The notes below the pieces were generated by a model that saw nothing but the letters and a program-made list of their open reading frames with translations, ran no database searches and had not been told where the DNA came from. 25,599 nt of DNA from Branchiostoma floridae. Its lineage: Eukaryota > Chordata > Leptocardii > Amphioxiformes > Branchiostomatidae. Position numbers and translations under genes: made by a program. Shown one piece after another: positions 12,801-20,700 of this stretch (positions within the stretch are counted from its first letter, which is position 1; each line of letters begins with the position of its first letter). The stretch is from contig NC_049980.1 of assembly GCF_000003815.2 (NCBI RefSeq), positions 9,217,397 to 9,242,995 of the forward strand. Reading direction: 5' to 3'.

Positions 12801-15800
12801 GATTCCTTTGTAGCAAAATTGACCAATTACCATTGTTTTGAGTATTGCCAGTTCTCAAGTTTCCACAGACAATCACGTCCAGGTTCCTGTCCGGACCTGG
12901 AAATGATCCTCTGGACCTGAATTTTCTGTACTGGTACCTCCCCCAACCAACAATAGATTTTTTTTCTTTCTGTCCTTTCACACCTTATTCGTTGACTTTA
13001 GATTCATTTTGGCATTCTATGGCATTAGTTATCTGTTTTCCGATACTTTTTTTTCAATCTACGGAATATTTGTGCTCATTTTACAGCTGCTTTGCACAAT
13101 TTATTGTGTGGTCGAAAACTTTTTTTTTTTTTTTTGAAAATGGCCGAAAATTGGTGCGAGCGCGGATGTCATCCATATAATCAAATCAACGTGGCCTAAG
13201 GCATAGAATAGTATGAATAGCCTTTCACATCCTTAGCTTATACATGGGAGACTTATGGTAGAGAGAAGCTATCAAAAGTTACCTACCTGACGTTTAGTCC
13301 ATAACATTGACAAGTTAGTCTGTCAAAATTGTCCATATAGAGCATACCAGGAGGTTCTATACGGCGAAACATGCGAAACATGGCAGTCAAACAAATATTG
13401 GTGACCCTCTACCATACCACCCCCACCCCCCTCGCCTACCGTGAATGACAACGTTATACAACCACGCAGCCTTTGTCTAGAGCATTCTGGTCACTCTATA
13501 AAGTTCCAATATGGCTGAAGTCTGGTTTTCCAACATGGCAAAACGGCAACAAACCTTACCTATTACATATTTCCAAAGAAAAGAATATATGTCTGATCGA
13601 TACTCTTTCTATCATGCTTGGTTATATCAATCTTATTAATATTGATAGTTTGTGTAATACAATACAGAGATTTTTCATTCTTCACTTCACTTCTTTCTCA
13701 CATGATACCATCTGCCGATGAAAAGTGCGTGAATGGACGACCCCCCGGAGTCTTGTTTCTACGTGTAGTAGGTTGCCGTTGCTTTGGTGTTTTCGTGGTG
13801 GTCGTTAAATGGTGTCTCAGTGTTTTGTCGTTATTTGTCTAACAATCTTTGGGCACCCACACTGGAGGAAGGAAATAAATTCGTAATGTTGAGCTCAACA
13901 CTACCCACCAACAATGCTCGTAAAAATACATATCAATGTACACAGCTACGGCCGCATGGCGCGTTGGTACAGGGCAATGACCCCTAATTGACGGCTGCGC
14001 AGAAGGTCCCCGGTGAGTCCCCTCAGGATTGATTTTTAAAAGTATCAGAAGATGTGTTTTTCTTTGGAAATGTTGGCATCTTGGAGCTGTATTCTACAGG
14101 TAAGGGTTGTAGGTTTTTTATTATGTCGAAAAAAACAGACTTTTAAGCCTGTTTTGGGTGCCTGGAACACTAGAAAGAAGTTTGTTATGTAGCTGTCATT
14201 GTAGTGCCAGATGGGGTCAAAGGTCACCGAGTTGCGTTTGGATGCAAATCACCGGTCAGAAAGTTCCGAAAAGTTGAGAATGGACATTTTAGAAGCCGGG
14301 CTACCCTCTCAATGTTAGTTTTTCGAGAACGAAACGTCAGGTAGGTGACTTTTGACAGCTTCTATTTGCCATTAAATGCATTATAAGTATAGGGAAGACA
14401 TGATTGGTGGTCACTGCTCTGCCATGTTCGGCAGGGTAGTCAAGTTCAAAATTAGCAGGTGTCAAGACACTTCAAGTGATGCGGGAAGGGTTGTCAAGCA
14501 TTGTCACAAGTTTTAAAGACTTCACGGAGACCCTACTCCAAGGATTGGTCCCCAGGGAGCACAGGTGTCAGGAGGGATGTGGTAAGGTTTGTGGCTTTGG
14601 TTAGACTTCATATTGTTTAGCAAAAAGTGGCACAAACAGGGGAAAATGGTAAAATCTGCTCACCCTGTCATAAGGGGACTACTCTCCATCAGTTTAGACA
14701 CCAAAATTTGTATCTAAATGCTGTTAGACCACACTTTGGAGCAGATGATGAGAGTGCATAGAATGAGGGGGGGGGGGGGGTAGGTGTGTCCTTTGGGGCT
14801 TATATATCATTGGGGGCCAATATGTTCCCAAAAATTGGTTATATGGGCAAAAGAAAGGCTTTACCTGACTCAACTGACTGAAATTTCTTGAGAAATTCTG
14901 CCATATTAGTGGTTTTGGGCCTGATTTCTTACTTTCTGTACCTTTTATTGATAATGTAATATGCACTCTCATAAAATGCTTCAAAGTCTAACCTGGCAGC
15001 TTTTCAATACAACTTTAGGTGTGTAAATGGTGGGAGAATACTTTCCTTATGCTAGAAAGATCAGCTTTTAACTTTTTCTTCAGTTTGTGTCACTTTTTGG
15101 TTAATGCTATGGAGCCTATCAAATGCCTCAAACCACTGCCAAAGCCTTGAGGAAAGTCCTCTGACACCTGCCATGAGATCCATTCCCCTGGGAGCATTCT
15201 TGGTCAGAAAGCTTTGAAACTTGGGATAATGTTTGAAAACTCTTACTCGCATCATGCGAAATGATTGAAACTTGTCAATTCTCAAGTTCGGGCCCCTACA
15301 AGGGCAATGACCCCTAATTGACGGCTGCGCAGAAGGTCCCCGGTGAGTCCCCTCAGGATTGATTTTTAAAAGTATCAGAAGATGTGTTTTTCTTTGGAAA
15401 TGTTGGCATCTTGGAGCTGTATTCTACAGGTAAGGGTTGTAGGTTTTTTATTATGTCGAAAAAAACAGACTTTTAAGCCTGTTTTGGGTGCCTGGAACAC
15501 TAGAAAGAAGTTTGTTATGTAGCTGTCATTGTAGTGCCAGATGGGGTCAAAGGTCACCGAGTTGCGTTTGGATGCAAATCACCGGTCAGAAAGTTCCGAA
15601 AAGTTGAGAATGGACATTTTAGAAGCCGGGCTACCCTCTCAATGTTAGTTTTTCGAGAACGAAACGTCAGGTAGGTGACTTTTGACAGCTTCTATTTGCC
15701 ATTAAATGCATTATAAGTATAGGGAAGACATGATTGGTGGTCACTGCTCTACACCCGATCCCTAGATCTCGGAAGTTAAGCAACGCGCGGTCCGGACAGT

Positions 15801-15982
15801 TCTTGGATGGGGTCCCGTGCTCGAGGAGGTCCCTCGATCACGTTAAACAGCCTCATTGCTCAACACATTGGGTACCTACTGGCTGGCAGAATACACCAGA
15901 TGATTAATCTTTTTTTTTTTAATTTGAATATTCTTTTCTTCTTCAGGAGGATCTGGACTCCCTGCCAGGAGTCGTGAGCTAG
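734..15982 (+). CDS. TPO: Thyroid peroxidase-like membrane haem peroxidase (19 exons)
   Basis: Joined exons: 734-830, 1256-1391, 2639-2790, 3085-3386, 3964-4097, 4297-4399, 4608-4762, 5811-5925, 6280-6526, 7298-7428, 8233-8373, 8707-8854, 8988-9183, 9471-9673, 9973-10143, 10614-10739, 11052-11151, 11722-11878, 15947-15982. They total 2850 bases, all phases match, and the product is 949 residues (human TPO is about 933). Order: signal peptide, propeptide, haem peroxidase (about 170-753), CCP, EGF, one TM helix, short cytoplasmic tail. TPO uses H2O2 to iodinate and couple tyrosines; the active site is predicted to be extracellular. The CCP-EGF-TM tail separates it from MPO, EPO and LPO and fits TPO. 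Exon 5's donor is weak (ACA|GTCCAT) but is the only phase-consistent choice; exon 3 uses a GC donor. An in-frame ATG at 716 is an alternative start. The orthology is inference from domain order. Confidence 0.9.
945..1187. mobile_element. Foldback MITE in TPO intron 1
   Basis: Left arm about 945-1017 (ATTTTAGATGTCTACCAGCA... to ACACGAGA) and right arm about 1114-1187 are inverted copies with few differences, around a G-rich centre of about 95 bases. Each arm carries TTCGTCACGGGG(A/G)ATGACCTAG; the right arm includes the palindrome TCTCGCGAGA. No open frame, so non-autonomous. Target duplication is not clear. Confidence 0.85.
1256..2790 (+). CDS. TPO: TPO-like propeptide exons 2 and 3
   Basis: Exon 2 (1256-1391) follows a pyrimidine-rich TTCTCAG and ends CAG|GTTAAC. 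It encodes [10 protein letters not shown], then [14 protein letters not shown], like the MPO/TPO propeptide stretch 'SSVLEESKRLVD'. Exon 3 (2639-2790) encodes [25 protein letters not shown] and a basic [11 protein letters not shown]; it corresponds to the family's '...FKQP...TR...RAAE.LE' segment. The pieces join in phase 2 (Arg). Exon 3 has no usable GT before its in-frame stop at 2808-2810. A GC donor (GAAG|GCGAGA at 2791) gives exactly the phase needed for exon 4 and makes Asp at the junction. SKR could be a basic processing site (inference). Confidence 0.85.
1841..2018. mobile_element. TTAA-flanked inverted-repeat element interrupted by gap
   Basis: Left end TTAA then TGCCCCGCC...GGTGTATATGGTGAGATAATC (1841-1879); the right end, read on the other strand, begins TTAA then TGCCCCGCC and again gives CTCGGTGTATATGGTGAGATA (1980-2018). 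TTAA target duplication is the mark of piggyBac-type elements; the terminal bases TGCCCC are not classical piggyBac, so the superfamily call is tentative. Confidence 0.65.
1880..1979. other. Assembly gap of exactly 100 N
   Basis: All bases are N. The round length suggests a gap of unknown true size. It lies inside an inverted repeat, a common cause of assembly breaks. Confidence 0.99.
2029..2072. repeat. 22-bp perfect tandem duplication
   Basis: ATATAGCCTATCCAACTGAC plus AC occurs twice in direct succession (2029-2050 and 2051-2072), just beside the TTAA element in TPO intron 2. Confidence 0.9.
2423..2458. repeat. 17-bp perfect inverted repeat with 2-base loop
   Basis: AAAAGTGGGCGGTTATT (2423-2439), CT, then its exact reverse complement (2442-2458). 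It is in TPO intron 2, so a stable RNA hairpin is possible, but a decayed transposon end is as likely. Confidence 0.9.
2791..3084 (+). other. GC-AG intron between TPO exons 3 and 4
   Basis: The donor reads GAAG|GCGAGA and the acceptor CACACAG|ACCTCC. No GT downstream of the conserved propeptide sequence gives phase 1 before the stop at 2808-2810. The GC site restores phase and makes Asp at the junction. One T-to-C change from GTGAGA explains it. Confidence 0.75.
3085..9673 (+). CDS. TPO: Haem peroxidase catalytic domain, exons 4-14
   Basis: With M734 as residue 1: exon 4 has [12 protein letters not shown] and [11 protein letters not shown], the typical start of the mature domain. Exon 5 has [11 protein letters not shown]: Asp254 (haem ester), His255 (distal) and Asp256 (Ca ligand). 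Exon 6 has [23 protein letters not shown]. Exon 7 has [12 protein letters not shown], the Ca-binding T-F-D-S loop. Exon 9 has [11 protein letters not shown]: Arg415 is the catalytic Arg and Glu418 the second haem-linking acid. Val419 replaces the Met that forms the sulphonium bond in MPO, as in TPO. Exon 10 has FRFGHAAI with proximal His512. Exon 12 has [15 protein letters not shown] with Asn596, the partner of the proximal His. Exon 14 has [10 protein letters not shown] and [13 protein letters not shown]. Every residue needed for activity is present. Residue roles are from the MPO family; the positions are read from this sequence. Confidence 0.93.
3387..3963 (+). other. TPO intron 4, nothing recognised
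   Basis: 577 bases between AACCGG|GTAGGT and TTTCGTCCAG. Open frames crossing it are extensions of exon 4 or 5 into intron. No repeat, RNA gene or domain seen. Confidence 0.7.
4796..5218. repeat. Imperfect minisatellite (unit about 24 bp or shorter)
   Basis: About 420 bases built from variants of ACTGTCAAAGCAACCAAAGC, with longer-range repetition (the block around 4891-5000 recurs near 5024-5160). It lies in the intron after TPO exon 7. Because the unit is a multiple of three it keeps reading frames open on both strands and yields KATKANTV-type peptides, but retained intron would stop at once after exon 7 (TCG TGA), so it is not TPO coding sequence. Confidence 0.9.
5422..5825 (+). repeat. 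Tandem decayed copies of the exon 8 acceptor region
   Basis: Three copies of an acceptor plus exon start occur: ACACAG|ACTGCGAGACTTC (exon side from 5428), GACCAG|GCTGCGAG (from 5584), and the real CACCAG|ACTGCGAGACTTC (from 5811). The intron sequence between repeats as well: CATTCCCTTCTTACTA, then GTCGCCGGTGTG, appears in both units. Units are about 156 and 227 bases. Copies 1 and 2 reach a stop within ten codons if spliced to exon 7. Confidence 0.85.
5926..6279 (+). other. TPO intron after exon 8, nothing recognised
   Basis: Donor CAG|GTCAGT and acceptor TTTTCTAAAG. The open frame from 6184 enters exon 9 without a stop, but the conserved [15 protein letters not shown] block begins at the acceptor. 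No repeat seen. Confidence 0.65.
6527..7297 (+). other. TPO intron after exon 9, nothing recognised
   Basis: 771 bases, A+T-rich, donor GAG|GTAACA and acceptor GACTCAG. No open frame of note, no inverted or tandem repeat that I could see. Confidence 0.65.
7432..7755. repeat. Tandem repeat with three TGACGTCA (CRE-type) sites
   Basis: Two and a quarter diverged copies start near 7432, 7564 and 7720. Each opens with GGAA(A)TGACG, and the first two share AACGGTAT, GACAAACAGCGA, GAGACGG and CAAACGGAC in order. Perfect palindromes TGACGTCA occur at 7436-7443, 7583-7590 and 7725-7732. TGACGTCA is the CREB/ATF consensus; any function here is inference. Confidence 0.8.
8374..8706 (+). other. TPO intron after exon 11, nothing recognised
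   Basis: Donor GAC|GTAAGG, acceptor CCCTTTTTCAG. No repeat or RNA gene seen. Confidence 0.65.
9973..10143 (+). CDS. TPO: CCP/sushi module exon (TPO exon 15)
   Basis: One phase 1-1 exon of 171 bases between CCCTGCAG and CAG|GTTGGC donor. It encodes [33 protein letters not shown] and PPPTCS. Besides the four CCP cysteines it has a fifth (QKC); human TPO has an extra cysteine at the same place, which supports TPO rather than a generic CCP gene. Symmetrical phase is typical of a shuffled module. Confidence 0.9.
10144..11051 (+). other. TPO introns flanking the EGF exon, nothing clear
   Basis: Introns 10144-10613 and 10740-11051. The second has a short interrupted palindrome near 10889 (CCGGCATGCATACCGG). 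No mobile element or additional exon recognised. Confidence 0.6.
10614..10739 (+). CDS. TPO: Calcium-binding EGF module exon (TPO exon 16)
   Basis: One phase 1-1 exon of 126 bases. It begins DIDECARGD and contains six cysteines in EGF spacing (DEC, NNC, EMC, FMC, ACP, SCS), with N-x-x-GSF-x-C between them. The leading DIDEC and the Asn/aromatic pattern are those of cb-EGF domains. The donor is AAG|TAAGTG-like: the exon ends at A10739 and GTAAGT follows. Confidence 0.92.
11052..11151 (+). CDS. TPO: Transmembrane exon (TPO exon 17)
   Basis: The exon encodes DTSLSLGW followed by about 22 hydrophobic residues ([20 protein letters not shown]) and then LVKGW. This is a single-pass type I anchor, with Lys marking the cytoplasmic side. 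It sits directly after the EGF exon, as in vertebrate TPO. Confidence 0.92.
11152..11721 (+). other. TPO intron after the TM exon, nothing clear
   Basis: 570 bases with a strong donor (TG|GTAAGT) and acceptor (TCTGCCCACAG). The middle part (about 11340-11600) is of mixed composition and may be an old dispersed repeat, but I cannot name it. Confidence 0.55.
11722..15982 (+). CDS. TPO: Cytoplasmic tail exons 18 and 19 of TPO-like gene
   Basis: Exon 18 (11722-11878) encodes [30 protein letters not shown] and [16 protein letters not shown], a polar tail rich in Ser/Thr. The donor is GAG|GTCAGT. Exon 19 (15947-15982), after a 4068-base intron and a pyrimidine tract ending CTTCAG, adds [11 protein letters not shown] and TAG. 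The tail ends are short and not strongly conserved, so exon 19 rests on phase match, acceptor quality and the polyA signals downstream. Confidence 0.75.
12307..13196. mobile_element. TAA-flanked MITE, Harbinger-like ends
   Basis: The left end starts GGCCATGTTGATTTGATTAT then ATGGATGACATCC; the right end on the other strand starts GGCCACGTTGATTTGATTAT then ATGGATGACATCC. One mismatch in 33 bases. Each end abuts TAA (12304-12306 and 13197-13199), a 3-base target duplication. A G-rich start and a TWA-like target fit PIF/Harbinger. The 890-bp interior is A/T homopolymer-rich and non-coding, so non-autonomous. Confidence 0.85.
12640..12656 (+). repeat. Run of 17 G
   Basis: A homopolymer G tract inside the Harbinger-like MITE. 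A second run of 14 G lies at 14767-14780 in the same TPO intron. Both may be length-variable and prone to sequencing error; G-quadruplex formation is possible. Confidence 0.95.
13255..13600 (-). repeat. Diverged inverted copy of the 450-bp repeat
   Basis: Read on the + strand this segment matches, in order, the reverse complement of 14045-14390: AGCTATCAAAAGTTACCTAC then CTGACGTTT against AGCTGTCAAAAGTCACCTAC; GGTGACC; AATGACA; then AACCTTACCT; then ATTTCCAAAGAAAA. Between these blocks similarity is poor, so this is an old copy beside the two identical young ones. Confidence 0.65.
13943..13970 (+). repeat. 5S rRNA-like sequence, left part (split)
   Basis: CTACGGCCGCATGGCGCGTT resembles the start of eukaryotic 5S rRNA (CTACGGCCAT). 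It stops at GGTAC where the 1.78-kb element begins, and the 5S-like sequence resumes at 15750. GCGCGTTG here is complementary to CAACGCGC in the right part, which supports the two being one original unit. Confidence 0.55.
13971..15749. mobile_element. Element with identical 450-bp terminal direct repeats
   Basis: 13971-14420 and 15301-15750 appear identical at a constant offset of 1330. They enclose 880 bp (14421-15300) with no coding signal. The pair can be read as an LTR-like or Penelope-like non-autonomous element, or as a tandem 1330-bp unit plus a partial second unit. The ends are AGGGC...TGCTC, not TG...CA, and I see no primer-binding site or polypurine tract, so a normal LTR element is unlikely. 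TAC flanks both sides (13968-13970, 15750-15752), a possible 3-base target duplication. The insertion splits a 5S-like repeat. Confidence 0.75.
15750..15850 (+). repeat. 5S rRNA-derived sequence, right part (SINE or pseudogene)
   Basis: ACACCCGATC, then GATCTCGGAAGTTAAGC, then TTCTTGGATGGG reproduce the conserved internal promoter region of 5S rRNA in the right order and spacing. The terminal part does not close the 5S stem and continues into unrelated sequence, so this is a 5S-derived SINE or pseudogene, not a functional gene. Confidence 0.75.
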
Positions 15983-16810
15983 ACGTGCTGCCGATGTGAG
16001 TACTCCGCGGAGAAGTGGTGCGACTCCACAGAGCTGATGCTGCAGTAGCAAGCCTGGAAAGCCTTTCAGACACACATATCAGGCTTTTCCTGATTATTAA
16101 CCCAGTTGTGTCGACGTACGCGTTTGAGTTTGATTCAAGTGCTATCCAATTTTACCTTGCCATTAGGAAGCCATTCTTTCAATGGTCGATAAGAATTGAT
16201 TTTGTAAATATTGTGTGCTTGTGTGTTTTTCACAGTTTTAGAGAAATAAGTTTGTTCTGTGAAGTTTTAGAGATCTAACGTTATTATTCAACCAATATGT
16301 ATTCTTTTTTCATTTTCCTAAAATAGGAGAGATGTAAACAAGTTGTGAAGACAGAAACCTGTACGTAATGAATTGGTTTAATATAGACTATATTTTAAAC
16401 ACATAGTGATTTCTATGATATGACTTTTTGTCCATTTATACTGTGTGACGTATTGTTCATTTGTGTGTTAAAAAGTTGTGTGTCCATCTGAGCTCGTGGA
16501 GCTTTAAACACCAAATTATGTAGCAGGATATCGCACTCATGCCTTGTAATTTTCCATGTTTGACAAGGCTACAATCATCAAATAAAAGCGAATGAAAGAA
16601 ATTCAGATACTGCAAAATTTAATGTGGCAAAATTTGGCAATGAGGACCATATGATTCCATAAAAGAAAGTATAATTGTAATTACATAGATTATTTTTCTA
16701 AATCGTAAATTATGTACACCGAAACTATAATCTTCCTTTCTCGTTTTTATTGTTGAGAGTTTTACCCCATATACCACGTTATTCAAAATAAAGAATATGT
16801 GACAATAGAC
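15983..16810 (+). promoter_or_regulatory. TPO-like 3' UTR with polyA signals
   Basis: After the TAG at 15980-15982, AATAAA occurs at 16581-16586 (AAATAAAAGCG) and again at 16787-16792 (AAAATAAAGAA). Either could direct cleavage; two transcript ends are possible. No other gene seen. Confidence 0.6.
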
Positions 16811-17788
16811 GGCCATGAGGAGCTGTCGGTATGAAACTTGTAAATATACTTATTAATGTGTGAAATAGTTAATATCTGTGTGACAATTTGAAGTGGAACA
16901 AACCTCCGATAGTGAAATATTGTGACTGATATTTTCATTGTGTAGTTAAGCTTATATTATCATTAAAATAACATTTCAAAAACGTCAAACAATTTGTGGC
17001 TGTACTATTTTCTTTTTTTGAACTTGATGTAAAATTTTTGACCGGGCTATTGATTATAAAGAACATGTATATTTCGTTACTGACTGGTGGCATTATCTAA
17101 TCTATTAGTGGTACTAACATTCCCTGCAATTTGTTAATAGCGTGATTCATTTTTTGTCTGGGGAATATCTTCTTTCTAGAAAAAAACTTTCGACAAACAT
17201 CGAAAGTCAGGCTTTGTCACGATCGCAATCGGAGACTTTCACTTTATTCAGATCCAAATTTCGCGCTGAAAAACGTCATATCCGTTTAAAGAACAGAAAT
17301 TGTCATTGTAGCCTTGATTTGGGTAAGTCTGGCCGACTGGTCGTCTGACATCTTCACGTATTGAAGTTCATATACTCATAGGCAGACATTGGTGCCTGAT
17401 TACCCAATTTGTCGCAAACTTTCGGGCATTTGCGTCGGTCTATCATAATCATTTATTAGTGGGGTGCAGCATAATTTCTTAAAAGAAACCCGGCCATTTC
17501 TTTTACAGCAGTTTTAATTACATTGTTGTAAGCCTGTATTTTCTGAAGAACCGTTTGGTTCGTTTATTTATAGCCCTCATGATTTGATTGTATCAAAAAT
17601 TTGAAATGGGACCCTTCCCCCCAAATGGAACATTCCCTTGACCCAAAACAAAACAGTTCAAAGTTCACTAGGTTAAAGTCCAGGTGCTCACAGTTCATCA
17701 GCGCGTTGGAGTCAGTGTTTTACGTAACTGTTGTGTGGCTTTAGTGCACATATAACTGTCGTGAACGACAATATTAAAGGTGGACAAC
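16811..17788. other. Intergenic region between the TPO-like gene and the DUF1295 gene
   Basis: A+T-rich. Holds the presumed promoter and 5' UTR of the downstream gene. No TATA box at a convincing place, no RNA gene, no repeat recognised. Confidence 0.6.
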
Positions 17789-20700
17789 ATGGGGAATGTG
17801 GTGTCTTTAGTAGAAAGCAGTCCGCTGGCTCGCGACGCGGCCGTGGCGTTCGGCGTGCAGTGGGCGCTGTTTCCAATCGCCGCTTACTTTCAGACGGAAA
17901 AATTCTTCGACTTGGCAGGTAAGTGGCTATGGTAAACAGTTTGTGGGGAGCTAGCAGTGTCGCGTACACAGTCATGTACATAGATATCGTATCTAGTTGA
18001 TTTGCAAGACAGACAAAAAACAACGCCTTTCAAATGTTGAGTTCGTAGAGAGCATACCTCCGCCCCTTGATGAAATGATATGGACACTACCTCACTACCT
18101 GGGATACGGACAGTATATACATTTGATACGGATACTACTTGTGGCACAGACACGGCAGGGGATACAGATATCCACAGGGTGCAGACACTACAAGGTGCAA
18201 ACACCGTAATAACAATTATTGTAATGTATATATAACATACTGATGCAGAGTATGAAAGCCCATTGTTAACTCCATGAAAAATGGAGGTCTTTTTTTTTTT
18301 GTTCTGTGTGTGTGTTTGTGATGTTTGTGCTTGTATTGACAGATTTTTGCGGTAAACATGATTTTAGAACCTTTGGATGGATGAATGATATAACACCGTA
18401 GTTCACCTTTATCCATAGGGTACCCGTATCCATTGTTTTTAATTTTTAACAAGATATTCAGGGATGTCAAGTCGATGGACATTGCAAAATTTTGAAAACA
18501 ACCACAATATCTCCAAATTTAAAATTTAGCATGTTGGAAACCACCATCCGTGCATGTGAAATCTGCAGATACCCAGCTTTTAAAACAGTGTATTTAGGTT
18601 ACCCAACGGATAAAGGTGAACAAGTTTTATATGTAATGATATTTGGTATATGGGTAGGAGTTGGGAAACCAAGGGTCTAGGTCAATTTTAGGCCCCCTTG
18701 AGTGCGACCTTGTTGGTACGGATTTTAATTTACCAGGATGCTTCTATAACATGTTGTATATCCTGTTTAATGCCCAGGTGGAGGTACCTTTGCCCTGTTG
18801 TCCCTGCTGAGTCTGAGGTGGGGCGGGCGATACTACCAACGTCAGAAGATCCAGACAGGCATGGTCTGTACCTGGGCTCTCAGGTGAGACACACCTTTAT
18901 CAGCACACCTGCGTGACAATAAATGGTGCATGCCCCAGTTATTCCATGACCGGGATCCAACATAATCCCAGATTATTGTTCTGGTTTATGTGCTGAATTA
19001 ACATCAATGTTTGTATAACATTGAAGCCCTATTGATTGTCCTTGATAAGTTTTTGTCAACGAATCTTTGCTTCCATTTATTACTCCAAGGCCACAAACAA
19101 TAAAGCGCCTGGTGGCTTGACCGATGATGTCACTGATATGGACTTCCCTATATCAGGATATTCGTTATTGTGAATATCTTGCAGTGCTATAATTTTCTTA
19201 TAAATCAGATACATTACACCCTATGGTGCATGTGTTTCCTTTCTACATAAGTATCAAACCACTTTTCTCGTTCCTGGGAAATTTTTTTCACTTAATATGG
19301 TGCTGATGACAAAAGGATCTTAAGTATTGGCTTCAATTGGGACAAGAAACTGGGATGCTCTCTGTGTACTTAGTCAATTATAAGATTGGCCTATGTTTCT
19401 TGTCTTGTCTCGTCAGCTTGCCGCAGCACCTGTGGTAAGCAATAGCTTTAACACCAATACTCCGACATGTTGTTTCCAGACTCTCCCTGTTTTTGTTCCA
19501 CCGGGTGCTGAAGGCAGGCAGCGACAGCAGATTCAAGCATGTCAAGAAGAATCCTAAGATGTTCCTACTATACTGGACCATACAAGGTCAGCTCAACACT
19601 TTTATCAGTATTTTGTAGACTTTTGTTTCTTTATTTGTACCTTTACTTGAATTCGATATTTTCTCTATTCAGCCATTGGGGCCACTTTTCTTAAAAGTCA
19701 TGTTGGAAATAGTTTTAATGCGCATTTGTTCATTTGTGTTTCACATTTGTACAATAAAGGTCTTCATTCAGTATAGCTAGTCCTCTTCATAGACCACTAA
19801 GTACAATTTTGTATCTAAATCAAGTTAGTTTGTCTTTGGAGCAGGTGGTACTGACATTGAAATTGCCTTTCCAGAATTGCATATTAGGACACATTACTTC
19901 ATACACTTATGATAGCTTTACATGTCTTTGATTTTAGCTATGATGATTGTTTTTTTGCTAGAAGCCTTAGGATAACATTAAATGAGCACTGTACATTGGA
20001 GATGCAATTCTCTTCTGGTATAACAATATTCTCTACCCATCTGTTCGCCAGGCCTGTGGGTTTTTGTCACACTCCTCCCCACCCTCCTCCTAAATGATGA
20101 AAAGAGTAACCCTGCCCTGGGGGAGAGAGACTATGCTGGGTGGGGGCTGTGGGCACTCGGCATGCTGGTGGAAATCATCGCTGATTACCAAAAATCTGCA
20201 TTCAAGAACAACCCAGCCAATAAGGTAAGGAATGATATAGCATTAGCCAATCAGGTAAGGGTGTGGTGCAGTGTCAGCCAATCAGATAGGATGTAAAGTA
20301 ATTGAGTTAATCAGAAGGCACCAATGGTGTAAAAAATTAGATTTGTTACTTTGTTACATTCTAAGACACAATTCGCACTGTCTATGAGAATGAAACTTCA
20401 AAGAGGGATGTCGAAGACAATTCCTGATAAGTACACAGGTTCTCACACTAAGGGGTACAGACACTCCAGGGAAATAAACTCTAAAGGCTGGTAATAGACA
20501 CTGCAAAAGTGTAAAATGATGCTATTAAAGGGGGTTCGAACACCCCAGGCGATACTACTAGTCCTACAACGACACTAAGGGGTACAGACACTAAACACAA
20601 ACAATTAAGGGATTTTCGCCAGTACAAAGCTACGGACACTCCAGGGGGTACGGTTATTCCAGGGGGCCCTGACATTACACTACAGGTGGTACAGACACAG

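Larger units (their letters stand above)
11879..15946 (+). other. 4-kb last intron of the TPO-like gene
   Basis: Donor GAG|GTCAGT, acceptor TTCTTCTTCAG. It contains the 890-bp MITE, an inverted diverged repeat copy, the split 5S-like sequence and the 1.78-kb direct-repeat element. The remaining parts (about 11880-12300, 13600-13940, 15851-15946) hold no recognised gene or RNA. Confidence 0.8.

Noticed and set aside
14045-15557. Two identical 60-residue - strand frames (14045-14227 and 15375-15557)
   Set aside because: They lie in the 450-bp repeats, are short, and the older copy does not keep the frame; no domain recognised.
13971-15750. Standard LTR retrotransposon
   Set aside because: Ends are not TG...CA, no primer-binding site or polypurine tract, no gag-pol, and the flanking match is only 3 bases.
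15750-15850. Functional 5S rRNA gene
   Set aside because: Only the internal promoter region matches; the 5' part is separated by 1.78 kb and the 3' terminal stem is missing.
20525-20560. GGTTCGAAC-like tRNA B box
   Set aside because: No acceptor stem, D arm or anticodon arm around it; it is a variant of the minisatellite unit.
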